A DNA stretch of 8,486 bases from Bacteroidales bacterium (lineage in GTDB: Bacteria > Bacteroidota > Bacteroidia > Bacteroidales > UBA932): positions 1-8,486 of the forward strand of contig JAFYMJ010000270.1 in the NCBI GenBank assembly GCA_017556665.1, read 5' to 3'. The notes below the pieces were generated by a model. It made no database searches. It saw only the letters and a list, made by a program, of their open reading frames with translations, and had not been told where the DNA came from. Numbering within the stretch: the first letter of the stretch is position 1; each line of letters begins with the position of its first letter. Positions 1 through 6,597 of this stretch are shown one piece after another. The position numbers were made by a program, and so were the translations under genes.

Positions 1-4
1 CATC

Positions 5-65
5 AAGCATTTGTACATACAGAAATGTATGTACCCCATCACTTCTCCAATGGGAGAAATGCCTT
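5..65. other. possible folded RNA/DNA element with two hairpins
   Basis: The segment can fold as a three-way junction. A closing stem pairs GCATTT (7-12) with AAATGC (57-62). The first arm is a 9-bp perfect stem, GTACATACA (13-21) with TGTATGTAC (26-34), capped by GAAA on the plus strand. The second arm pairs TTCTCC (43-48) with GGAGAA (53-58); its last two bases compete with the closing stem. No T-run follows on either strand, so it is not a standard terminator for the minus-strand gene ending at 86. It could be a 3' UTR structure, a small RNA, a mobile-element end or a recombination site. The pairings are seen directly; any function is a guess. Confidence 0.3.
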
Positions 66-85
66 ATAAACAATATGTAATACCG

Positions 86-463
86 TTAAATGATAAGCTT
101 GCCCATACTAATTAACCTTAAAAAAGGTCTAACCAGCATAGAACAAGTTAAAAGAGACTCTCTTTGAATAAAGTTTTTAATATCCGCATTTATAAGCTTG
201 CCTACCTTAACAAACTCAACATTGTTCTTGCACCCACTATTTGTCCTTTTTACTGTGCTGTGCAAACGTAACACGTTGGCACTAGAACTTTGTCGCGGAA
301 TAAAAAGATTGGAATCCGATTCAGAAGAATCCAAATAACAGGTAACAACACCACACTCCACTTCATTAGCCCCACCCATATCAGAAACGGGGGTGTTTGC
401 ATTGCAAATGAATGCAACTGCAAACAAAAGGGACAGGATAATGTATCTGTAAAGATTCTTCAT
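86..463 (-). CDS. small secreted protein of unknown function
   Basis: I do not recognise the family. The 125-residue product begins with a classic signal peptide: a short basic N-region (MKNLYRY), a hydrophobic core at about residues 8-19, and a likely signal peptidase I site after CNA at 20-22. Cys20 is not in a convincing lipobox, so a lipoprotein is less likely. The mature part would be about 100 residues, polar and Ser/Asn-rich, with cysteines at 37, 42, 78 and 107 that could form disulfides in the periplasm. The C-terminus is more hydrophobic (about 104-125) and ends in GKLII. A -7 promoter box lies about 27 bases before the ATG, and the preceding tRNA terminator insulates the gene, so it is probably transcribed alone. 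Most likely a real but lineage-restricted gene. Confidence 0.6.
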   Translation of the reverse strand: MKNLYRYIILSLLFAVAFICNANTPVSDMGGANEVECGVVTCYLDSSESDSNLFIPRQSSSANVLRLHSTVKRTNSGCKNNVEFVKVGKLINADIKNFIQRESLLTCSMLVRPFLRLISMGKLII

Positions 464-490
464 GGTTATATATAAAACACTTTACTAGTA

Positions 491-498
491 CAAAAGTA
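491..498 (-). promoter_or_regulatory. -7 promoter box for the small secreted protein gene
   Basis: On the minus strand this reads TACTTTTG, a full match to the Bacteroidetes -7 consensus TAnnTTTG. Transcription would begin near 484 and give a leader of about 20 bases before the ATG at 463. No TTTG is present at the expected -33 position, which is occupied by the T-run of the upstream terminator, so the assignment rests on the -7 box and spacing alone. Confidence 0.4.
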
Positions 499-517
499 AC
501 ATAATTTCTCAATTCAT

Positions 518-551
518 AAAAAAACGGCAGCTATCTTATGACAACTGCCGT
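518..551 (-). terminator. rho-independent terminator of the tRNA
   Basis: On the minus strand ACGGCAG (551-545) pairs with CTGCCGT (530-524) around a 14-base loop, and seven T residues follow (524-518, partly shared with the stem base). It lies 11 bases beyond the tRNA 3' end and before the next minus-strand promoter, so it terminates the tRNA transcript. Confidence 0.8.
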
Positions 552-562
552 CTTTATGGGAG

Positions 563-637
563 TGGGCCCAACTGGGCTTGAACCAGTGACCCCCTGATTA
601 TGAGTCAGGTGCTACTAACCAACTGAGCTATAGGCCC
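563..637 (-). tRNA. tRNA with anticodon CAU (elongator Met or Ile2)
   Basis: The minus strand folds as a tRNA. The acceptor stem pairs GGGCCTA (637-631) with TGGGCCC (570-564) with one G-T wobble, and the discriminator is A at 563. The anticodon stem CCTGA/TCAGG encloses loop CTCATAA with anticodon CAT at 602-600. The T arm is ACTGG/CCAGT with loop TTCAAGC. CCA is not encoded. The anticodon stem lacks the three consecutive G-C pairs of an initiator tRNA, so it is either elongator tRNA-Met or the minor tRNA-Ile whose C34 is changed to lysidine by TilS; I cannot decide between them safely. The D arm has an extra base at 614 relative to the common GGTTAGAGC form, which bulges the stem or leaves a C-T mismatch. 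A dedicated promoter and terminator flank it. Confidence 0.93.
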
Positions 638-649
638 CCGTTTGTCTGG

Positions 650-680
650 CAAATATACACAAATTTACACTTCTGACAAA
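650..680 (-). promoter_or_regulatory. Bacteroidetes-type promoter of the tRNA gene
   Basis: On the minus strand a -33 TTTG (680-677) is followed by a 19-base spacer and a -7 TATATTTG (657-650). This matches the TTTG / TAnnTTTG consensus used by the primary sigma factor of Bacteroidetes. Initiation would fall a few bases before the tRNA 5' end at 637. The box sits just after the galE stop, so the tRNA has its own promoter even if some read-through from the sugar operon occurs. Confidence 0.8.
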
Positions 681-698
681 TTTTAGTTCATTTGCCTG

Positions 699-1721
699 TT
701 ATTTATCCAAAGAACATTGCCATTTCCACGCCGAAAGCAATACATCCTCTATTGGAGTATCTGCACTCCATCCAAGAATCTGGTTTGCTTTGTTTGCATC
801 GGCACAACTCTCCACTATATCTCCTGGTCGTCGGGGAGCTATTTTATAATTAAGTTTTACCCCGGTTGCTTTTTCAAAGGCATTTATCAGCTCCAATACA
901 GACAAACCTTTTCCTGTTCCTATATTAAACACATCCCATCTTACGCCATCTTTAAACATTCTCTCTACCGCCTTAACATGGGCTTTTGCCAAATCCACTA
1001 CATAGATATAATCCCTTATACAAGATCCGTCGGGAGTATTATAATCATTTCCAAAAACACTCAGGCACTCCCTTTTTCCCGCAGCAGTCTCTGTCATAAC
1101 AGGAACCAGGTTGCTTGGAACTCCTTTTGGCAGCTCCCCGATAAATGCACTTGGATGAGCCCCAATTGGATTAAAGTATCTAAGAATTGTAACATTCAGA
1201 TTATTGTGTGCATTCACACAATGCCCCAAAATCTCCTCTGCCATTTGCTTGGTTGCACCATAAGGAGATATTGCCGCTCCCATTGGAACACTCTCTTTAA
1301 TTGGCATCTGCAGATTGTTTGACTGACCATATACTATTGCAGAGGAAGAGAATACCACATTGGCACTTTTACCCTTTGCAACCATCAAATCAACCAAATT
1401 CAGCAAAGTGGAGATATTGTTCCTGTAATACATTGTAGGATTATCTATACTCTCTCCTACAGCCTTATATGCAGCAAAATGAATAGCAGCCTCTATATCG
1501 GGATATTTCTGGAAAACCTTTTCAAAAGCCTCCTTGTCTGTACAGTCAACCTCAACAAAATCAATCCTCTTGCCAACTATCTTCTCAATGCCATCCAACA
1601 CCTTTGCAGATGAATTGGAGAAATTATCAACTCCAACCACATCATACCCCGCATTCACAAGCTCCACAATAGTATGCGAACCAATATACCCAGCCGCCCC
1701 CGTAATTAAAACTCTTTTCAT
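699..1721 (-). CDS. galE: UDP-glucose 4-epimerase
   Basis: A 340-residue NAD-dependent short-chain dehydrogenase/reductase that interconverts UDP-glucose and UDP-galactose in the cytoplasm, supplying galactose for surface glycans and taking part in galactose use. The Rossmann motif GAAGYIG is at residues 8-14. SSSAIVYG at 125-132 carries the catalytic Ser region, and the YxxxK pair is Tyr154/Lys158 (YGATK). RYFNPIGAHPS (181-191) and RRPGD (297-301) are typical of GalE. Length matches the family (about 340). SSSA in place of the TDEVYG motif of dTDP-glucose dehydratase argues against RfbB. It is the last gene of the rfbC-rfbD-galE operon: the ATG lies one base after the rfbD TAG, so translation is probably coupled. 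No clear terminator follows; the tRNA promoter starts within about 20 bases. Confidence 0.95.
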   Translation of the reverse strand: MKRVLITGAAGYIGSHTIVELVNAGYDVVGVDNFSNSSAKVLDGIEKIVGKRIDFVEVDCTDKEAFEKVFQKYPDIEAAIHFAAYKAVGESIDNPTMYYRNNISTLLNLVDLMVAKGKSANVVFSSSAIVYGQSNNLQMPIKESVPMGAAISPYGATKQMAEEILGHCVNAHNNLNVTILRYFNPIGAHPSAFIGELPKGVPSNLVPVMTETAAGKRECLSVFGNDYNTPDGSCIRDYIYVVDLAKAHVKAVERMFKDGVRWDVFNIGTGKGLSVLELINAFEKATGVKLNYKIAPRRPGDIVESCADANKANQILGWSADTPIEDVLLSAWKWQCSLDK

Positions 1722-1722
1722 A

Positions 1723-2589
1723 CTATTTTTCTACTTTTAAATTATCTATACAAACTCTTAAAGAATCCACCCAATATGGGATTGATATTCCAAATGTCTC
1801 TTTAATTTTGGTTTTATCCAAAACAGAGTAACTTGGCCTTATTACCTTGCTTGGGAACTCGTTGCTGTGACAAGGGAGAATATTGCACTCTGTATGTCCC
1901 GCCATCTGTGCAATCATCTTTGCAAAATCGTACCAGCTGCAGACCCCTTCATTGGAAAAGTGGTAAATTCCCTTTTTATTGAGCTGGTTTGTCTCAATAA
2001 TATGCAAAATAACCTTTGCCAAATCATATGCATATGTAGGGGTACCAACCTGGTCAAACACAACCTTAACCTCCTCTTTTTCTGCAGTCAGCCTTAACAT
2101 TGTCTTTACAAAGTTCTTCCCAAACTCACTGTGCATCCAGGATGTCCTTATTATTATATAGTTTACTCCCGATGACTTTATAGCCTCCTCTCCTCTTAGT
2201 TTGGAAAATCCATAAACACCTGTCGGTGAGCCAGATTGCTCCTCCTTACAAGGAAGGTTATAATGACCTCCGCCAAAAACATAATCAGAAGAGATATGTA
2301 TTAACGTGCCATTAACCTTTTGCAGAGCCCTTGCCAAATTATCACAAGCCGTTGCATTCAACAATGTGCATCCCTTAGCATCATCCTCCGCATTATCTAC
2401 ATGAGTATATCCGGCACAGTTGACAATAACATTAATGCCACTCTGCTCAACCATTGTGCAAACAGCCTCATAATCTGTAATATCCAACTCCTGCACATCT
2501 GTAAAGATGTAGTTATGGCCACTCTCTTTTGCCACAACCCTCATCTGGCTGCCAAGCTGTCCGTTTGCCCCGGTAACAAGTATATTCAT
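1723..2589 (-). CDS. rfbD: dTDP-4-dehydrorhamnose reductase
   Basis: Catalyses the last step of dTDP-L-rhamnose synthesis, the NAD(P)H-dependent reduction of dTDP-4-dehydro-L-rhamnose, in the cytoplasm. The 288-residue protein (RmlD) opens directly with the Rossmann fold: MNILVTGANGQLG, with glycines 7, 10 and 13. SSDYVF is at 100-105, the catalytic pair Tyr126/Lys130 is in YGFSK, RTSW at 148-151, and the C-terminal substrate region RPSYSVLDK at 251-259. An upstream in-frame ATG would add 14 residues, but that extension lies inside rfbC and precedes the usual family start. The ATG at 2589 falls one base after the rfbC stop (TAA-A-ATG), the same junction style as rfbD-galE, so I chose it. No Shine-Dalgarno is visible; coupling to rfbC is likely. 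Confidence 0.95.
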   Translation of the reverse strand: MNILVTGANGQLGSQMRVVAKESGHNYIFTDVQELDITDYEAVCTMVEQSGINVIVNCAGYTHVDNAEDDAKGCTLLNATACDNLARALQKVNGTLIHISSDYVFGGGHYNLPCKEEQSGSPTGVYGFSKLRGEEAIKSSGVNYIIIRTSWMHSEFGKNFVKTMLRLTAEKEEVKVVFDQVGTPTYAYDLAKVILHIIETNQLNKKGIYHFSNEGVCSWYDFAKMIAQMAGHTECNILPCHSNEFPSKVIRPSYSVLDKTKIKETFGISIPYWVDSLRVCIDNLKVEK

Positions 2590-2590
2590 T

Positions 2591-3187
2591 TTAATAAAGC
2601 TCCTGATTATAATCAAACAATCCCTCTGCATCCTTTAATTTTGGATGGTTCTTATCCTTCTGGGATAATATTATCTCCTCTGCCGGTATCTTCCAGTCTA
2701 TTGCCAAATCCGGATCATTCCACGCTATTGCCCCCTCTGTTTGGGGAGCATAAAAATCATCACATTTATACTGGAAAATCACCTCATCAGAGAGCACCAC
2801 AAAGCCATGTGCAAACCCCCTTGGTATAAAAAACTGACGATGATTCTCCTCTGTAAGTTCAACAGCCACGTGCTTTCCAAATGTTGGAGAGCCCTTTCTT
2901 ATATCAACAGCAACATCCAAAACAGCCCCCTTCACAACCCTAACAAGCTTGCTTTGAGCATGAGGAGCCTTCTGAAAATGCAATCCCCTTAGCACCCCAT
3001 AACAAGACTTGCTCTCATTATCCTGTACAAATCTAACCTCCCTCTTAATGCCATCCTTTCCAACAATCTGTACCTGCTCATCAAACTCCCTCTGAGAGAA
3101 CGACTCAAAAAAATATCCCCTATGGTCACCAAACACCCTAGGCTCAATAATCACAACACCCTCTATATCTGTTTTAATAATGTTCAT
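2591..3187 (-). CDS. rfbC: dTDP-4-dehydrorhamnose 3,5-epimerase
   Basis: Epimerises dTDP-4-dehydro-6-deoxy-glucose at C3 and C5 to dTDP-4-dehydro-L-rhamnose, the substrate of RfbD encoded next. From the chosen ATG the product is 198 residues, close to the family norm, and forms a cupin (RmlC) fold: EPRVFGDHRGYFFESF at 15-30, GLHFQ with His70, Lys80 in the QSK segment, IPRGFAHGF at 121-129, and Tyr140 in QYKCDDFY. His70, Lys80 and Tyr140 keep the spacing of the catalytic His, Lys and Tyr known from characterised RmlC enzymes. An in-frame ATG seven codons upstream would add a Cys-rich stub (MDCFCSC) absent from the family and would overlap the likely promoter, so it is rejected. It is the first gene of the operon and is divergent from mcrB. 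Confidence 0.95.
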   Translation of the reverse strand: MNIIKTDIEGVVIIEPRVFGDHRGYFFESFSQREFDEQVQIVGKDGIKREVRFVQDNESKSCYGVLRGLHFQKAPHAQSKLVRVVKGAVLDVAVDIRKGSPTFGKHVAVELTEENHRQFFIPRGFAHGFVVLSDEVIFQYKCDDFYAPQTEGAIAWNDPDLAIDWKIPAEEIILSQKDKNHPKLKDAEGLFDYNQELY

Positions 3188-3205
3188 ACAACTGCAAAAA
3201 CAATC

Positions 3206-3213
3206 CAAAATAA
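3206..3213 (-). promoter_or_regulatory. possible -7 box for the rfbC-rfbD-galE operon
   Basis: The minus strand reads TTATTTTG, one mismatch from TAnnTTTG, and ends 18 bases before the chosen rfbC ATG. A -33 TTTG is not evident. The position is right for a short leader, but the match is imperfect and the intergenic DNA is AT-rich, so this is only a candidate. Confidence 0.3.
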
Positions 3214-3257
3214 AGTTGTAAAGGTAAGAAAAATAAGGATAAAGTTCATAAGATTAT

Positions 3258-3265
3258 TAACTTTG
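3258..3265 (+). promoter_or_regulatory. -7 box for the mcrBC operon
   Basis: TAACTTTG is a full match to TAnnTTTG and ends 29 bases before the mcrB ATG, giving a leader of about 20 bases. No TTTG is seen at -33, so the promoter may be weak or need activation. The box lies in an imperfect inverted repeat, AAAGTT (3241-3246) with AACTTT (3259-3264), which could be a regulator site. Confidence 0.45.
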
Positions 3266-3294
3266 TAAGGAAGCGAAAAAGTATAATACTACAA

Positions 3295-5286
3295 ATGATT
3301 GAACAGAAACAATTATTGCAGCAATACTATAATAATGTTATTGCCAACACCCCTGAATTCTACTTTTCAAAAGCTCAAGAAGCTCTTGAATCATGGCGTT
3401 CATTAACTATAGACCAAAACCTCCTAAATACCCTGGTAAAACTTGATTATGCTAAATTTAATGAATTGGCAGAATCAGATCCCTTAGTAAAACCTATTAA
3501 AGATTGCATATTTAAGCTTGTATCATATTGCGACTTAAACGCATGCAACAAAGAATCATACAATGACTACGATGATAAACGAACAATTGCCAGGGCAGGT
3601 ATTCGTCAGAACGCATGGGTAAGACAATGGCTTACATATAAAATGGACCCATCAAAGATTGCAGAATCCTTACAGAATGTAATTGATTATATAGAGCATC
3701 CAGATTTGAATTTTCCTATTGTTAGTGAAGATCACAAAGAGCAACTATCCAAGAACTTATTACGTATTCCATACAATAAAGAGAGTTTTGCTGCCAATCT
3801 TTTCAACTTCTTTGACAGATTTGGTTTTGATTGTAATAATAACCAGAACAAATCTCTCCTTTATGCAAAAATGTTCTACTCCATTAGAGATAAATGGTTA
3901 GATACAATTAATATCAAAGGACTTGTTGCAAGAGATGGGGTAAATTGGAAAAATAATTTTGAATTAGACGTTACATCCAGCAACAAAGGATATGGAATTA
4001 TGTGGAGGCATAACCTTCCAACCAACCACACTAAAGTTTTAAAAGCATTAAGAAAAAGAATCAATGATGGAGATACCTTTGAATTTTACATAATAGAAAA
4101 GAATTTCACCACATATAAAGCTATTGTTGAAGACTTTGCACTAGCAAAAGATTATAAAGATGTAGTGGAGGAATGGAGCGAAAAAGATCCTGCATGGTTT
4201 TATAAAGACATTGAAGACTATAGCGATAAAGACTCCAATGGGAATATTATCCAACAAGCTCAGATTGTTTTTCTTGTTAAATCGTTCAAGAAGATTCCTC
4301 CTCAAGAGCAACTTAATGTTAACACAAACTTCAAACTTTTAAATAACCCAGTAAGGGCTTACTATGTAGCATTCACTGATATTATTACAACCTCAGATAT
4401 AAAAATGGACAAGACACTTTCTGATTTAGCCACTCTACTTACTATTAAGAAAAATATTATCCTTCAAGGAGCACCTGGCACAGGCAAAACATTTTCAACT
4501 GCTGCACTTGCACTAAAAATCCTTGGGATCAATGACATTAACTGGAACAACCACAAAGCAGTTATGGATAAATATGATTCTTATGTAAAAGAAGGGAGAA
4601 TTGCCTTTACAACATTCCACCAGTCAATGGATTATGAAGATTTTATTGAGGGTTATAAGCCGCAAGTTCACAATAATGAAATCCAATTTGAACTCAAACC
4701 TGGCTTATTCAGAGAAATTTGTAAAAACGCCAAGGATAAACCATGTGTCCTAATTATTGATGAAATAAATCGTGGAAATGTATCCAAAATTTTTGGAGAA
4801 CTCATCACTTTGCTTGAAGCAGACAAACGTGATGGTGGAGATCACCGCATTCAAGTCAAGCTCACCTATTCTGGAGATTCTTTCTCCGTCCCAAGCAATT
4901 TATTTATTATCGGGACAATGAATACAACAGACAGAAGTGTTGGAAGCATAGATTACGCATTACGCCGCAGATTTGCATTCTGGACATTAAAATCAGATAT
5001 AGAAGTTGTTAAAAATGAGAATACTAACCCACAAGTTAAATCTAACGCCATTACAATCTTTGAGAAAGTTGAAGAATTCTTAAAAGACAACCCATCAGAC
5101 ATGAAGATAGATGATCTGATGCCGGGCCACAGCTACTTTCTGGCTGAATCTGAAGATGAGCTGTATACCAAACTAAAATATGAGCTTATTCCTCTTATTG
5201 AAGAGTACTCAAAAGACGGAATTATTGAAGTATCTGATGAAAAGCTTAACAAAGCATTTGATGAATGGATACAAATAATAAAATAA
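3295..5286 (+). CDS. mcrB: McrB-like AAA+ GTPase of a McrBC restriction system
   Basis: A 663-residue motor and specificity subunit of a type IV (modification-dependent) restriction system. McrB proteins bind modified DNA, form hexamers, hydrolyse GTP and translocate with McrC. The AAA+ core covers about 380-660. Walker A is GAPGTGKT (392-399), TFHQSMDYEDFIEG is at 440-453, and Walker B VLIIDE (485-490) is followed by INRGNVSKIFGELI. The McrB-type signature MNTTDRS is at 542-548, arginines 557-559 give the finger region, and GHSYF is at 611-615. The N-terminal 370 residues are not the small DNA-binding domain of E. coli McrB. Residues about 1-200 are mainly helical, and about 215-365 (GYGIMW, then GDTFEFYII and AIVEDF) resemble an EVE/PUA-like modified-base reader; this is an inference. 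It overlaps mcrC by 22 bases. The gene is markedly AT-rich compared with rfb/galE. The start is the first ATG of the frame, without a Shine-Dalgarno. Confidence 0.92.
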   Translation: MIEQKQLLQQYYNNVIANTPEFYFSKAQEALESWRSLTIDQNLLNTLVKLDYAKFNELAESDPLVKPIKDCIFKLVSYCDLNACNKESYNDYDDKRTIARAGIRQNAWVRQWLTYKMDPSKIAESLQNVIDYIEHPDLNFPIVSEDHKEQLSKNLLRIPYNKESFAANLFNFFDRFGFDCNNNQNKSLLYAKMFYSIRDKWLDTINIKGLVARDGVNWKNNFELDVTSSNKGYGIMWRHNLPTNHTKVLKALRKRINDGDTFEFYIIEKNFTTYKAIVEDFALAKDYKDVVEEWSEKDPAWFYKDIEDYSDKDSNGNIIQQAQIVFLVKSFKKIPPQEQLNVNTNFKLLNNPVRAYYVAFTDIITTSDIKMDKTLSDLATLLTIKKNIILQGAPGTGKTFSTAALALKILGINDINWNNHKAVMDKYDSYVKEGRIAFTTFHQSMDYEDFIEGYKPQVHNNEIQFELKPGLFREICKNAKDKPCVLIIDEINRGNVSKIFGELITLLEADKRDGGDHRIQVKLTYSGDSFSVPSNLFIIGTMNTTDRSVGSIDYALRRRFAFWTLKSDIEVVKNENTNPQVKSNAITIFEKVEEFLKDNPSDMKIDDLMPGHSYFLAESEDELYTKLKYELIPLIEEYSKDGIIEVSDEKLNKAFDEWIQIIK

Positions 5287-6566
5287 CCATATCCATCCCC
5301 AATGACAATGTCTTTTATTTGGAAGAGCACGGGACATTTAAACCCAAGCACATCCCTTATATTGCCAGCCTAAATTTGAATTTTGTTGAAACACAGTATG
5401 AAAGTGAGCCAAAGTATCTTGGAATAACTCCAGATATGAAGGCAAGTTATTACATTGGAGCAGAATGGTTGACAGACAACAAAGCTGTTATTGTTACACC
5501 TAAGATGCAGGATATTGATCATATAAAAATGTTCCTATCTGCTCTTAGATTCTCACCATCGGCAAGCTATTTTTCAAAATTTTATGGAATTAATTTCTCT
5601 GGCCAGAAAATAGAATCAAAAAACCTTGATGGAATTATTACACCGCTTATATTAATACATTTCCTTTTTTCTGTTAAAAGGCTATTGGAAAAAGGGCTCA
5701 AAAAAGGATATGTAACCAGAGAAGAAAATTTTAAAGCTAAGATTAAAGGTAAAGTGATGATGTCAGCTCATTATAATAAAAATATGACTAATCACCGTGC
5801 AGACCGAATCATGTGTTGTTTCCAGGAGTACTCAACAGATATTCCAGAAAACAGGCTTATCAAAAAAGCTCTTTTATTTGCAAAAAGGGTTATTGCAACT
5901 ATGCCATCTTTGCAGTGCCATAAAATGTTTCCAGAGGTACATCAACTATTGCAATCATCACTTGCTGCGTTTAATTATGTATCTGAAAATATTGACACCA
6001 GCAGTGTAAAATCTGTTCAGAAAAACAAATTATACAGTGATTATGGCACAGCAATCAAACTTGCAAAGCAATTGCTGAAACGGTATGATTACTCCATTGA
6101 CAGCATAAATAATAATAAAAACCTTGTTCCACCGTTCTGGATTGATATGTCTAGGCTATACGAAGTATATGTTTATGGTCTTCTTGAAAAAGCATATCCA
6201 GGTAAAATAAAATTTCAGGTAAAAGGTCATTACAGAACAGCTGTAGACTTCCTTAAAATGGATGAGAAGCTTATTATGGATACCAAATACAAACCTTATT
6301 ATGACATATCCAATTCAGGAATTATTGACGACATTAGAGAAATTAGCGGATATGCCCGCGATGAAAACATTTTAAAAGAATTGGGAATATCTGAATCAGA
6401 CCAGAATTATGTTCCCGACTGTCTTATAATTTATCCTAAAATGGAAGATTGTTGCCCAATAACCACATTTGACAACAACAAACCACTCCTTTTAGAGTCC
6501 AAGCATCTTAACAGTTTTAGAAAATTCCATAAAATTTGCGTACCAGTCCCAAAAATTGCACGGTAA
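5265..6566 (+). CDS. mcrC: McrC-family nuclease subunit
   Basis: A 433-residue partner of McrB that stimulates its GTPase and cuts DNA. The N-terminal part (about 1-150) would contact the McrB ring. The conserved McrC helix segment PPFWIDMSRLYEVYVYGLL is at 289-307. The PD-(D/E)XK nuclease core follows: Glu300 and the helix, Asp328 in VDFL, Asp339-Thr-Lys341 in MDTKYK, and DDIREISGYAR at 355-365 in place of the more usual D-x-x-Q-x-x-x-Y-A helix motif. The catalytic D...D-x-K set looks intact, so the enzyme is probably active. The ATG lies inside the end of mcrB in another frame (22-base overlap), implying coupled translation and fixed stoichiometry. Like mcrB the gene is very AT-rich. I see no frameshift or truncation. 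Confidence 0.92.
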   Translation: MDTNNKITISIPNDNVFYLEEHGTFKPKHIPYIASLNLNFVETQYESEPKYLGITPDMKASYYIGAEWLTDNKAVIVTPKMQDIDHIKMFLSALRFSPSASYFSKFYGINFSGQKIESKNLDGIITPLILIHFLFSVKRLLEKGLKKGYVTREENFKAKIKGKVMMSAHYNKNMTNHRADRIMCCFQEYSTDIPENRLIKKALLFAKRVIATMPSLQCHKMFPEVHQLLQSSLAAFNYVSENIDTSSVKSVQKNKLYSDYGTAIKLAKQLLKRYDYSIDSINNNKNLVPPFWIDMSRLYEVYVYGLLEKAYPGKIKFQVKGHYRTAVDFLKMDEKLIMDTKYKPYYDISNSGIIDDIREISGYARDENILKELGISESDQNYVPDCLIIYPKMEDCCPITTFDNNKPLLLESKHLNSFRKFHKICVPVPKIAR

Positions 6567-6597
6567 TATATCATAAGAATCATAATACCTCCACCCC

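Noticed and set aside
638..698. Terminator for galE formed by GGCAAAT/ATTTGTC before the tRNA
   Set aside because: The stem is weak with a G-T pair, lacks a T-run, and overlaps the -33 element of the tRNA promoter.
717..1322. Long plus-strand frame opposite galE (201 codons)
   Set aside because: It is a shadow of galE; its translation is rich in Cys, His and Trp without domain character and has no promoter or coupling.
699..1721. Reading galE as rfbB (dTDP-glucose 4,6-dehydratase) because of the rhamnose neighbours
   Set aside because: It has SSSAIVYG instead of the TDEVYG motif and is 340 residues with GalE-type RYFNPIGAHPS.
2590..2631. Upstream ATG giving RfbD 14 extra residues
   Set aside because: The extension lies inside rfbC, precedes the Rossmann start expected for the family, and the ATG at 2589 fits the one-base junction seen again at rfbD-galE.
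2320..2829. Plus-strand frame across the rfbC/rfbD junction (169 codons)
   Set aside because: Antisense to two well-supported genes and not protein-like.
3188..3208. Upstream ATG giving RfbC a Cys-rich seven-residue stub
   Set aside because: The stub is not family-like and would overlap the candidate -7 box; MNIIKTDIEG is the normal family start.
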